This document shows, in pieces, positions 22,680 through 34,300 of a stretch of 64,000 nt of DNA. Origin of the DNA: Prostheceraeus crozeri (taxonomy: Eukaryota; Platyhelminthes; Polycladida; Euryleptidae); assembly GCA_907163375.1 (NCBI GenBank), contig CAJQUW010006152.1, positions 60,626 through 124,625 on the forward strand, given 5' to 3'. The notes beneath the pieces were generated by a model, which saw only the letters and a list, made by a program, of their open reading frames with translations, was not told the DNA's origin and made no database searches. A program made the translations under genes and the position numbers. The first letter of the stretch is position 1, and the number at the start of each line of letters is the position of its first letter.

Positions 22680-23838
22680 CCGCTATATCTATGAATTCGC
22701 ATACATTACTGATAAAATACATTGACGACATCACTATCTGCACTCCTATTTTCAAAAATTCAAATAATGGTCGCATTCTAGAAGAACATCAGAACATCTG
22801 CAATTGGGCAACTAAAATCAAGCTACCAATAAACACGAAAAGATCGAAATGCATTGTATTTAGTAAGTCAACTGCATATTGTCCTATTTCTGTTCCTGGC
22901 ATCGAAGTTGTTCAGGAGCACGGGAACTGTTTGGAGCAGCGACTTGAAGTGACAAAAACATCTTGAGTATGTATCGAAAGTGTTTGTGCGAAGACTGCAT
23001 AGTCTTAAGGGGGTGTCACACGATCCGATAAGTCGGACAGACTTATCTGTCCGACTAATCCGACGGACTTATCGGATGGGAAGAAAGGTGCCACACGATC
23101 CTACAAGTAGAACAGACTTGACGGTCCTACAAACTGATAAAACCTATGAGTAAGCGCTCCCTCGTAAATGAATCAAATTGTGATCATGCCGTCGCTGCCA
23201 CTCACGCCAAACTCACGCCGTTATCACGTGCACGCGAGGTGACATGGGCGACCAATGAGATAATGGAGTGAAGGTCAAGTATGATGAAAATATTCAACTC
23301 GTTGAATATCGCCATCCTACCAACTCATCAGACTTCCTACATCCGATCATGCCATGTCTGACCGTGTGACACCCCTTCCGATAAGTCCGACGGATAAGTC
23401 CGTCCGACTTATCGGATCGTGTGACACCCCCTTTAGAGTTCTGAAATGTACATTATGTAAAGAGGACCTCATAACTGTGTATAACTCTGCTTCGTTCTCT
23501 ACTCGAGCATTGTTCTCCGCTTTTTGTTGGAATGCCACAATATTTGTGTAAAGAGCCTCAAAACCTCAACGGAACTGTTTAAGCAGTCTATTTCTGATGA
23601 CCATATTTTGCATCCAATCACGTTGCCAACAAGTGGGAGATCTGGAAGAACAATTATAGAAATATTTGCGACAGAACGGCGAAGGAACTCTTTCATCGTT
23701 TACATGTCCCTGTACCGCAATGGATTAATCAACATATCAACTTGAGCTGTGTAATGACTTTCATTTTGCAAGTTCTTATACTGTTTGTCATCATATGATT
23801 CTTATTCATACAAATATATAAATTCTATTCTATCTTCT
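22680..23838 (+). mobile_element. 3' end of a CR1-like LINE, split by a MITE
   Basis: Left of the MITE, 22691-22966 encodes 'KYIDDITICTPIFKNSNNG' and 'HQNICNWATKIKLPIN', an RT palm/thumb segment whose YADD position reads YIDD. The frame then decays to '...RRLHSL'. Right of it, 23438-23745 resumes with 'RVLKCTLCKEDLITVYNSA' and ends with 'LPTSGRSGRTIIEIFATERR', the CR1-type C-terminus. The element ends about 23838 in 'aaattctattctatct', a short tandem tail. The 5' part of the LINE is missing, as is usual for truncated insertions, and there are frameshifts. Confidence 0.75.
23008..23432. mobile_element. PIF/Harbinger-type MITE, 425 bp
   Basis: Ends are 31-bp inverted repeats beginning 'agggggtgtcacacgatcc', flanked by the 3-bp duplication TTA at 23005-23007 and 23433-23435. 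TTA/TAA targets of 3 bp are characteristic of PIF/Harbinger. Inside each end the block 'gtccgactaatccgacgg' is repeated in variant form. No coding. It lies inside the LINE coding sequence, so it is younger than that LINE. Confidence 0.75.
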
Positions 23839-25338
23839 ATGGAAAGCGATTCATTATGATACATTGAGAGTCATGGATTTCTATAGTAAGTATCTTATGG
23901 AAATTGATGATAAATAAATCCCGGAATCGCAAGATATATACAGAAGATATCAAAAAGTCTAAAATACAACGGAAAAGCGGCATAATGAAGGTTTGATGTA
24001 AAACATAATATTATTAAAGTCCAGTAAATGCAACAGGTTAATAATAGCAATAATAATAGCCATTGATAATGGGCTTTAATTGCAAAATCCTCGGGTACCA
24101 ACGTGCGCTCGGATTATTGCAATTAAAGCCCTATAAAAATTGCTAGTTTTTCTAAGTTGAATTTAGTACTTATTGTTATACAGATCAGATAGTTATCTTT
24201 TCTATCTTAGGCTTCGATAGCTTTGACATCCGACTTCTGCTTATTATCATTCAATGACTTTTTAAAACTTCGTGAGAGAAATCTTAACCACAGAAGATGT
24301 CTGGGGCTAGAGTGAGTCCTCGACTTCTATAATAAAGTTGTCGGGATTATCTTTCACGAACCTGAGGCCATGAAATCCAGGTAGGCCTATTAGATGACAA
24401 AACCATCATTGTCGTATTTTAATAGTCACAAATAAATCCAATACAAATGCAATTTTTGAACATTGTGTATTCATGCACAAAATTATGACGCTTTACAATA
24501 AATCAAGGATATATCCAACCTGAGAGGAATGAGTTCAGAAATTTATGAAAATATGCTGGCCTGTGCGACTCCGTGTTAAGCTCACTGGCTGCAGGCATGG
24601 TTGGGTATAGCGTTACGTCGGTCAAAACCTCTACACCACCTACATTTTTGTCATCAACGAAAATTCGCATGCATTTGGCGATTTTAACGAATTTGTGGCA
24701 GTTATATAATTGTCACATTAATGATCACAAAATTAGAAATTGATATGGAAGTCATGCATCATAAAAGTATTTGCCGTTGGCTAACACAAATTGCTTGAAT
24801 CAACACCATAAGCAAATATCTTTGGTCAAAATGTATTGTCCGGCTAATGCTTTAGCTGGCTAATCGTGAGAATCCGGATCAAACTATACTTGGAAATGTC
24901 CATCCATAAATATTTGACCTGAAGAAAATAGTAATCCGTCTTTCAGCATAAGTTATTCCTGCAGATTACCGTCGTAACGGAACCACAGCGCCCTATTGCC
25001 GCAGATAAATTGCTTTTTAGATGTCAGTCAAGCGTATTATTCTAATTGGCATGAGTCAAGGTTTTGCAAACAGCCAACCCTTTCGTTTATTAGTTATTAT
25101 ACTGCTTGTCTTTTTCACTGCCTTCGAACAGAACTATCAGACTTTACGCTATAGATTATCGGCTTAAAGAGTCGTTGTTGAGGCTAAAAGGTGATTTTTG
25201 GAGGTGGAGGAATGCATTCTCTTCATTAGATTAAAGATAGATATATCAGCCTACCCATCAGCCGTAATTATTTTGAAAATTTAATTTTCGTTATTGCGAT
25301 ATGATCGACTCTGTTCAAATTTGATAGTCTCTGATCGA
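23839..25338. other. Intergenic with a short hairpin at 24071-24131
   Basis: At 24071-24131, 'gggctttaattgca' pairs with its complement at the right end, with further partial pairing inside. Otherwise AT-rich with no supportable gene. Confidence 0.4.
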
Positions 25339-25571
25339 ATTTCTTTTCAATCTGTTTCGTAATGAGCGATTGATTAGTAGTAAGTCATAATCCGGCTCAT
25401 TAAGTTTCTTCATGAAGAAAGTGCTTCAAATTTAATCGATGTTAATTTGCTTCTATAAGGTCGATGCTTTATAGAATTAGTATATTTTTCTTATCAAGAA
25501 ATTATTAGCATGCTTCAGGTATAGACAAACCAAAAAAATAATTTTTCGTTTACTTAATACGTGTACTAACG
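25339..25571 (+). repeat. Direct repeat copy 1, 233 bp
   Basis: Identical by eye to 26794-27026 over the full 233 bp. It starts 'atttcttttcaatctg' and ends 'gtgtactaacg'. It does not begin TG or end CA and lacks LTR-type signals. Confidence 0.9.
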
Positions 25572-26195
25572 GATATTGGCAGGAATATAATTGCATGTAG
25601 GCCTATATGATGTGTTGACAATGCAGATAAAACCAAATTTCCTTTTTCATGGCCCTTTCTCTTGCCTTTCAACAAAAGTGGGCGGCTAGGTGGACAGGTT
25701 TCCGATAAATCGGAATATCGAATTAATCCGCCTCCCGAACAAATCAGGCCGGGATAATCGCAAATGAACTACCGAAGATTTATAACGATTCAAAATTTTT
25801 CTAGGTCGACAATGGTAATATTTCAAATTCACATAAGTTCTTTGATTTTTCTGTCTTTCTAATGGTAGTCTATATTTCCATTTCATTATATTCATACCTA
25901 TGCATTCGCTCTTTCGCCATCCATATACACAAGCAAAATGCATCTATCTAAGCTGGCCATGTAATATAAAAATGTTTTCAAAAGTTAATCTTATATTACA
26001 TGCCATCATTTAAAAACATCTAGAAAGCGGTATGTATTTTTTAAACCAAAACAATTGTTTCAGAATATGGCTTTGGCCATGTTTTTTTAGCCACATTCGG
26101 CAATCGACAAAAGACGTTTCTTTGTATCAGCCATCGTAGATAGGCACACACATACACAGACAATCTGATGACTGATATGATGAAATTACGAAATA

Positions 26196-26254
<59 letters not shown>

Positions 26255-26287
26255 TTTCAATAAAGTTGATTCAAAAATTTCAATCAA
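25572..26287. other. Spacer with AT microsatellite
   Basis: Contains a pure (AT)n run at 26198-26251 (54 bp). An 85-codon minus-strand frame at 25686-25943 has no recognisable motif or splice context and is probably chance. Confidence 0.5.
26198..26251. repeat. (AT)n microsatellite
   Basis: An uninterrupted alternating A/T run of about 54 bp. Confidence 0.95.
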
Positions 26288-27149
26288 GCAGGAAGGAGTC
26301 GGTGGTAGGTGTACCACTCACCCTAAAATATATCACTTGCGCTCATCACCGAAAACTTTAGCTAGACACATTAACTATGGAACATGATTCGATGATTCAT
26401 CTGAATTAGATGATACAAATATTTCCCAAATATTTCAGAGTGATTTCTACTTCAAAATGCACATATGTTCATCGACTTCACGGTTAAAGTGTGATTCAAG
26501 AAGATATCAGTTCCGCGAAGGTCCCACAGTTAAGTTTAGTATGTATCTGTTCACCATGTAGGTGCGGCTAATGATACTTGTTCAACAGAAAAGGGGGACT
26601 GTCAATGCATTGGTTGAAAAGCAAAATCAATCTTTCATCACTTGTATTTGTCTATGAATGATAATAATCAAATTTTTTCGATTCCTTCAAATCTAAAAAA
26701 AATAGATCCACGTTTTGACGCCAATTCCAAGTCTGGGAAATCGTGATGAATCTCAGTGAATGGTCTTTGCCGGCATGACAATCATATTATAAGATTTCTT
26801 TTCAATCTGTTTCGTAATGAGCGATTGATTAGTAGTAAGTCATAATCCGGCTCATTAAGTTTCTTCATGAAGAAAGTGCTTCAAATTTAATCGATGTTAA
26901 TTTGCTTCTATAAGGTCGATGCTTTATAGAATTAGTATATTTTTCTTATCAAGAAATTATTAGCATGCTTCAGGTATAGACAAACCAAAAAAATAATTTT
27001 TCGTTTACTTAATACGTGTACTAACGTGTAGCTTAATGTTAATTAGTTAATTATACGTGTAGCTTAATGTGTCTAGCTAAAGTTTTCGGTGATGAGCGAA
27101 GTGATATATTTTAGGGTGAGTGGTACACCTACCACCGACTCCTTCCTGC
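26288..27149. mobile_element. Foldback unit with 86-bp inverted ends
   Basis: Arms at 26288-26374 and 27064-27149 are inverted copies starting 'gcaggaaggagtcggtgg', differing by a single-base indel. Between them lie about 420 bp of unique sequence, the second 233-bp direct repeat (26794-27026) and a 14-bp repeat 'cgtgtagcttaatg'. No target duplication is obvious. It may be a non-autonomous transposon or the product of a local template-switch rearrangement. Confidence 0.6.
26794..27026 (+). repeat. Direct repeat copy 2, 233 bp
   Basis: Identical by eye to 25339-25571, 1455 bp away in the same orientation. It sits inside the inverted-repeat unit, right beside its right arm. Confidence 0.9.
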
Positions 27150-28484
27150 ATGACAACATCTATGAGAAAAAGTTTCTTCGACGAAGCCGTCAGGCGGATC
27201 TTTCCACGAACTCCAAAACACACTCTCTAGAGAAAATACTTCAAAAGCTGTCAATCGGGTGAATAATGAAACATGACGGATATTCAACTAGCCAGAAATT
27301 ACGATTATTGCAGCTCATGAGATCATGTTTTTCGATATTCGGTTCATTGGAAATTTATTTTTCGGTATGGAACTCAACAGTGGAACTGTAAGAATATTAA
27401 CCAGTTCTAAAATCCTTTTTGCATTCAGGAAATAAATCCACCGAAATATCTTGCTTAAATCGCTGCTAAAAGATAAAATTGTATGACACAGAATGTCATA
27501 TGAGTCTTAGCGGACTGTAGACTACGCATCTTCTCCAACTTCAGTCTTCAATTGAGATGAGCATTTCATCAGCACTCTTTGATGACAGAAGACTGGGATT
27601 TTCTAGCGTTCAACGAAGAGGCGCGAGTTGATGCTAATATCACTAAATTTGATAGATAAAATTAAAGACTGCTGAAATGTTCAGTATTGTTGGTGATTTT
27701 CAATTACTTCTTAATTGCTTCGTTAACTTTTAGATGTGTATACTTCTTTTCCACTTACATTGTACATGCACTGAACGTCATAAGTTTTGCAACAACTGAA
27801 AATTTATTGAATCTATTCAAATCAACTTATAGAGTAAAATCGGGTATTATCGACAGTCGGGTCATATCGACAGTTAAGTTATTATTCCAAAATAATTTAA
27901 TGGAGCTCAAGATAATGTGACAATCCCTCACAAACAAATGTGAAGTAGCCAAGACAGTAGCCAAGCCGCTGTTGAGCAGCTCAATTAAATTCTACAACTC
28001 CTGCCAACTATGGGAACCATCTTATAAGTTTGGCACTTTTGGATGATCTGCACAATAGTGAAAAGTAGGCCTATTGTTAGTTGATCAGTGTTATGGCTTT
28101 CAGCGGACATAAGCCGATGTGAAAGAGAAATGTCGATAGGTGTAGGTGAGGAATGATGTAGAGACTAAGATTTTACGTTTCTCATTTCAGATGATGTGGT
28201 CAATAGAGAATTTGAGTTGATGTGGTGGAACAATCGTTTCGTTTTGATAGCAAGTGAGGATGTGAAAAGTCTTCATTTGAATAGATCCAATAGATTTTCA
28301 GTTGTTGAAAATTTATGACGCCCAGTGTACATGTGCTTGCAAGCGTAGTGTGATTATTTTTTCATAAAACTTGTATTTGAAAGGATGTGAATTGATGCTG
28401 TTTTTCTTCGACTGAAGCTAATTCTTGAAATTCTTCGTAGGAGTAATAATAGTTTATAATTAACTTTGAGAAGCATTTTTTAGT
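27150..28484. other. Intergenic, nothing recognised
   Basis: No supportable gene or repeat. Confidence 0.45.
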
Positions 28485-28834
28485 GATAAAAGGACTAGTG
28501 AAAATAAAGCCTTGCTAAAACATGTTCAAATTTATCCAAATTTTCGCCGTTATTACAGCCTATATTTGACTCGATGGTATTGGCCTACATGTCTGACTCC
28601 AATACCATCAATCTGCGTTGCAGATAAGCTGTCTATATAAAATGATTAAGACCTACTCTGAATAATAGAGATAAAAGCAGTGAGCTCCAAACATTGATAT
28701 TTTGATCTATCTTTGACTTTTGAAGATTTTTGTATGATCCTTTTTCTGTAAATAGGCTGTCATAACGGCGAAAATTTGGATAAATTTGCACATATTTCTG
28801 CAGCAAGACTTTATTTTCACTAGTCCTTTTTATC
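28485..28834. mobile_element. MITE-like foldback, 350 bp
   Basis: Left arm 28485-28570 and right arm about 28737-28834 are inverted copies, with matches such as 'ggactagtgaaaataaag', 'aaatttatccaaattttcgc' and 'acagcctat'. The right arm has extra bases after 'cttgctg'. No coding and no clear target duplication, so the class is not assigned. Confidence 0.65.
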
Positions 28835-31230
28835 TTCTTACAGTGTTCATTATCCATGCAAATACGTTATATTTTTATTGAATAACATCAAAACAAATTT
28901 AATACGATTTGTGTGAACATGTCAAAAAGCGAATTTTATTGGTATTAATAAGCTGACTGAATTTCCTCTTTTCATGCATCTTCACTTCAAATTGATGTTC
29001 AATATAATCCCTCTGCTTTGCTTCTTACGCGAGCATCAGTGTTGCAAAGATAGCTACATATCGATTGCTATACACCCTTTGACTTAGCTAGAATACATCC
29101 CAAAATTCTTTTCATTACGTTCCTTCCACCATTTTGTCTTCCATCATCTTCTCAGGGAGCTTTTGGTGAAAAAGCTTGTTCTTAGCCATACGTTCAGTTT
29201 TAACAAATGTTGATGTTTCATCCAAGAAGAATATTGTTTCCGACAAAATATAGGCTCTAGTAAGTAATATGTCTACGCTACGCACTAATGATTTATAATT
29301 TCAATTTTCTTTGAATATCAATTGTTAACTAATTTTTCTTCTTAGTTGTCTTACTTAGTATTTTGCCATACGTAATCCCAAACAAACATGTAATCCGAAA
29401 ATGTGATTCTCAAACCAGTAAATTCAAAGAATGAACAAATCAAGCAGAGCACTTTGAGCATAGCTTACGTAATCTTGTTATGCTGTTACTAGATTATGTG
29501 ATTTACCTGTCTAGGAATAGTGAAACAGGACACAAAATATATTAACATAGGTATATCCACAAAGATAAATTGTTATTTTTTTTGTTATCAAAGTGGGAAG
29601 CCAGAAATCCATCTTCATCTTTGTCTTGTATTAATAACAGAGGGATAGGAACTGTATTGTATCAATTTGTTTTCAGTCTGGGGAACCCTGGCTACGACAC
29701 GTACGTGTATAATGATATAATTTAGTTTATTCACCATGTCAAAGTTCAATGGAATCCTGGTATGCCAGACATTTATTAAAATCAGACATGCTGGAAATGA
29801 AACAAATTTGGCCTATAGCAATAACGAGTTGACGAGTGAATTCTTACAAAAGCAGCAAAACTTATCCAAAATAATATTTTCATTTTAAACGTTATCACTT
29901 CATTTACAGGCATAGAAACGATTGAAATATAAACAAGACAAAAATCTTTCGGCAAAATTCACGCCCTGTTAGCCTATTAGATGTTCAAACGAGCGATAAA
30001 AATAACAAAATTTAATGGTGCAGTCATAAGTAGGGAACTTTGGCGGCACTATGTTGTATATAGTGTTGTGCCGCCTACGAAGACCAATGAAGTCCTACTA
30101 TCTATGCTAGTAGTACTTTTCATCACAGAATTTTATTTTTGATAGTGCATTTTTATTGAGGATTTGTAGAAATCTTTCTTGATACATTATTGCTTTCCAT
30201 CAAATTTTATCTTTATCGTTCATTTCAACATCTAATAACAGTGAAGAGGGGGTGATTTTGCCGAAAATTTTTTATTCAGTTTATTTTTTTCAATTGTTTC
30301 CTTGCCTGTAAATGAGGTAACAAAGTTTAAAGTGAGAAACTTATTTTGGATCAGTTGTGCCTCATGGCAAGAAACTAAAGAAATTTCGTATTTTACAAAT
30401 GCATTAAAACTTACAAAATCGAATTAGAATTGATGCTACGCAGTGAATTTGATCGATCGTTTTTCAGAATTGTAATTTCGAAATTTTAAAATCTCTGTTT
30501 TCGTCCGATTGTTGAGATGTCAGCTAACACATCAAAATTTTCTTTACGCTGTAGTTATCTTTCACTGTGTAGAATGCTCTTAAGAAACAAATGAACTGAT
30601 TTCCTCCTATCCGACCTCATAACATAAAAAATTTGATTTCGTGAGAAGCTCGAAGCTACCTCGAAAATGTTAAAGAGGAACATCTTTCCACTCTTTCGCA
30701 ATTATTTGAAATTCCATGTAAAATTTATGAGTTCCGCGGTAATATTATCCATATTAGGCAGTGAATGAATGGCTAAAGCATAATCTTCGTCGAAAGACTC
30801 TTGCCTACACTGAGGTAATGCATTTGAAGTATTCTTAAACTGATTGACAACTGATCTCTCCAATCAGATTCTTTCTAGCGTTTTGAGGCACACGAATTTG
30901 TAGTAATGTAACACCATTAAAAGGACGATGTGAATTAAGAAATTTCTCGTAAAACCTAAGAATCTATCTCATAGCATACATGCAGACAAGTCTTCATTCG
31001 ACCCCTCTTCAATACGGTGTGAATGGTGGCGTCGATTTCGGCTAGACCGCTGTGTAAAACTAATATATCATTCAAGCAGACACTATCGAGGTTAAAGTAG
31101 TTCAAAAATTGTCACAATCGCTTCGGTAATCACCGGGTGTTGCGCGATTGAAAGGAATTTTGAAGCCAACCATCACCTGCCAATTCTCTCGCGCGCTCAA
31201 TCTCTTCTCGTCGATTAATTTAATCTTCTA
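28835..31230. other. Upstream of the Wnt candidate first exon
   Basis: AT-rich DNA without a recognised gene or repeat. It may hold regulatory sequence for the Wnt gene, but none can be pinpointed. Confidence 0.4.
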
Positions 31231-31231
31231 T

Positions 31232-31238
31232 TATAAAA
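31232..31238 (+). promoter_or_regulatory. Possible TATA box before Wnt exon 1
   Basis: TATAAAA lies about 45 bases upstream of the candidate Wnt start codon. Such words are common in AT-rich DNA, so this is only suggestive. Confidence 0.2.
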
Positions 31239-31276
31239 TTTCTGCATTGAGAAACTGATTTTTCACCTACATCGTC

Positions 31277-31356
31277 ATGAATGTCATTCCATGTCTACTG
31301 TCTTGTGTACTTTTCTTGAAACTCATATTCATCATCCCATTGATTTCATTGACAAG
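31277..31356 (+). CDS. Candidate Wnt exon 1 (signal peptide)
   Basis: ATG at 31277 opens 26 codons of strongly hydrophobic sequence (core 'LLSCVLFLKLIFIIPLISLT') and ends at a strong donor, AAG|GTGAGT-like, in phase 2. This is exactly the phase needed by the acceptor at 49428. Vertebrate WNT4 also has a first exon of about 25 residues, followed by 17 or so residues before the first core Cys; here it is 18. The link across 18 kb is inferred, and a transcript would settle it. Confidence 0.55.
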
Positions 31357-34300
31357 GTGAGTGTTTTGAAGACATCCAAGATAAGATAAAAAATACTATT
31401 ACAATTAATGAATAGAGGTGATACACGCGTGATGGACAAAATGAATTCTCAGAAACTTGCAAGTTAAATGAGTCCACATAGGAGCCTGGCATTGATAAAT
31501 ATAAGATTCAACAAACTCATGTAGGAAGCAGAAGCTGTGAAGAATAATTAGCACACTGATACCTTGTTATCCGAATTGACTACAAAAATTAGATGTCCAG
31601 AGTTAAACATTCAGGAGATCTTTGAAATCAGTTATCATTTATTGAGTCATTTTCATTATTTTCCGAATACCGTAAATGTCTTCTGAAGAGTCTGAATATT
31701 CTTGCGTTTGTAGCCGCTTAGAGATTCTAAAATATGAGGTTGTTTGGTAAATTGACTATGGTAAAGATATTCCTTAATTAGTCCGCTAAAATGGTCGATG
31801 ACTCAATAAAATGTCGCTACCAACTTATTTCTGAAACTTGACGAATCCACTCAGATTCAATTTTCACCACAAATCAAAGTCAGTGTCACACAGAATCATT
31901 ACAACACGTGTCACTAATTGATCTCTTGAAAGATCAACATCAATGTTGGATCAATCACATGAAGGTGATGGCATTCAAGGAAAAACTTTCATATTTTTAA
32001 ATTTCTAAGCATTTTTATCTGGAAAATTTTGCCGAAAATCAAATTTATAAGTTGCCGATTGCTTCACATTTTGCGTAAAATGTTGATATCAACAGCTACT
32101 GATTCATTGCCAGTAATTAAAAGACTTATCACTGCATAAGATGCGCAATTACACTACATTCTTAATCACTTGTTTGAAATTTCAGGAAGCGTCTAGGATA
32201 TGCGGCGCAATGAAAATTACTTTCAAGATTTTGGAATTGATGATTCACATTGGTAATTAAATTATCTATAGTCAGCAACTTGATCTGTTATCTGCAATGC
32301 AGTCAAACATCTTCTGTATTTTAAAGAAAACAAATTGTGAACGACAGCGATGATAAAGCATGAAACAGAAAGCAAAAATTTCACTAAAATGTATAATGGT
32401 CTCCGTTTATTCTATGAATGTTTGGCATGCAAGCTTATGATGTCATATATTTGAATTCATGTTCATGCATAATTTACAACTAAGTAACTGAGGATTGATT
32501 TCACTGATTGCTGAAGATTGTAGAATGCGAGCGACAAATATCATGAAAAAATACATCATCTACATTAAATTTTGCATTGGCTTTTAGCCTCAATTTTGAA
32601 AACTTAAATCTAAGAGAGGCTGTCATAAAAAAATATGCAATTTATTGCCTGCAACAGATATAAAAATGGAAATAAAACGTTTGACAGATATTGGACCTTT
32701 GCGGTTCGGTTCAGTAGTTGTAATTGAAATCACTATTGCTCGAATGAGATGTAGAGAAATATTCATAGTGTTTACGTGAAGTAGATCACTCAGGAATTCT
32801 GGGTTTTTCAATGGATACATTCACTGATCAGACAACTTACTTTCTGTTGTACTTACTCGAATTCGTGGCAGCACCGCCAACCATTTTACATCACAGATCA
32901 ATTGTGAAGTAGGATGATATCGAGGCAAGACGTGCTTATAGTACCTATCGGGGGGGGGGGGACTATCAAAGTGCCATGCTGTCATGGCTTGTTTTTCTAG
33001 CTTGTTCATTTCAAATAAGATACTAGTCGTAATACAAATACGGATAGTCTTATCATCCAAATGATTGCATAACAAATATGAAAATCAAATGAGAGCAAGT
33101 GTAATAATAATTTAGTAATAATAAGGTTAGTCCTGCAGGTTGTCGTGCAGGTTAGTGGCCTGCCGTTGCTTCGCTTCACCAGTACTTTTCGAAATTGCAT
33201 GCAATATTCGATTTCAAACTATGACTTAATTTCATCATCTGAAATGGTTTATGCTACAGCTGAAACACGTTTCAAATTATTGATTGTCAAAGTGCTGCTG
33301 CATTTATCACTTTTCATGATATAATAATGCAATTATCTAGGATAGTCAGGCGATTGGTAAAATTAGAATGATAATACAGTACTTCTAATATAAAAATGAG
33401 CTAAGCATGCTGCGGTTGAGCGTTTAGTTGACTGAACCGAATTGATGTGATCAATGATATTTCATCCTCCATGCCTATATGAAGACAGATTGGACGATGA
33501 TTGGACATATACGGTAATTTTCGTGGCACCACTATAATTTTGAGTGTGTATTTAAAGTATACTGGCAAAGAAAGAATCTTTTCTATCAATAGCAGGAACA
33601 CGCGACTTAGTCAGTTGCAGCATCAGTTGAACTATACACCCTTTTAGGAAATGTTTGTGCGATTTGAATAAACATCGCATAATAATACAGTTTGATGTTC
33701 TATGTCGTGCTAGCAGAATAGATTGCATTCTTACCCTTATGGTTTAAACCTCCGGCTACGTGGACATGATAACTTATCGATTTCATTCAGTCCATTTCCT
33801 CTGAGTGACTGCTTTTCTGACATTTGATTTCTAGGCTTTCTTATTATAATTTATTCAATGATAAACAAATATTTCGCCTGTTACTTATGTTTGTCGCTTA
33901 TTACACAACGGAAGAAAATTCTTTGCTACTGATTGCGATGTGCATGAAATTTTGTAGGCACTAGGTTTCTTCTTCATTTACTATTCTGTATATTAACACT
34001 TGTGATTGGAACTTTATGAGCATAGTGGAAATATTTAAGCATTTCGTGACTTAAGAATTCTGTGACAGATAAGCTTCAATAGATAACATATTTTGCAAAT
34101 GCCAGTCGATTAGACGATGATGTTTTCTCTATTAAAATTCTGAAACGTCAAGAGTCGGATGACATTAACATGTTTGATTTAGAGAGAAAAAACATCCAAA
34201 CCTCCGCTTCGTAAATACAGTTACGGCAACTTTTGATTTTCACATTAATGGTGATTGTAGAAGCATCGGGTTCAAATAATCGCTCTTATTCTGTCATCAC

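Noticed and set aside
25339-27026. The 233-bp direct repeats as LTRs of a small retroelement
   Set aside because: They do not begin TG or end CA, have no flanking duplication, no primer-binding or polypurine tract, and the inverted repeat overlaps the interval.
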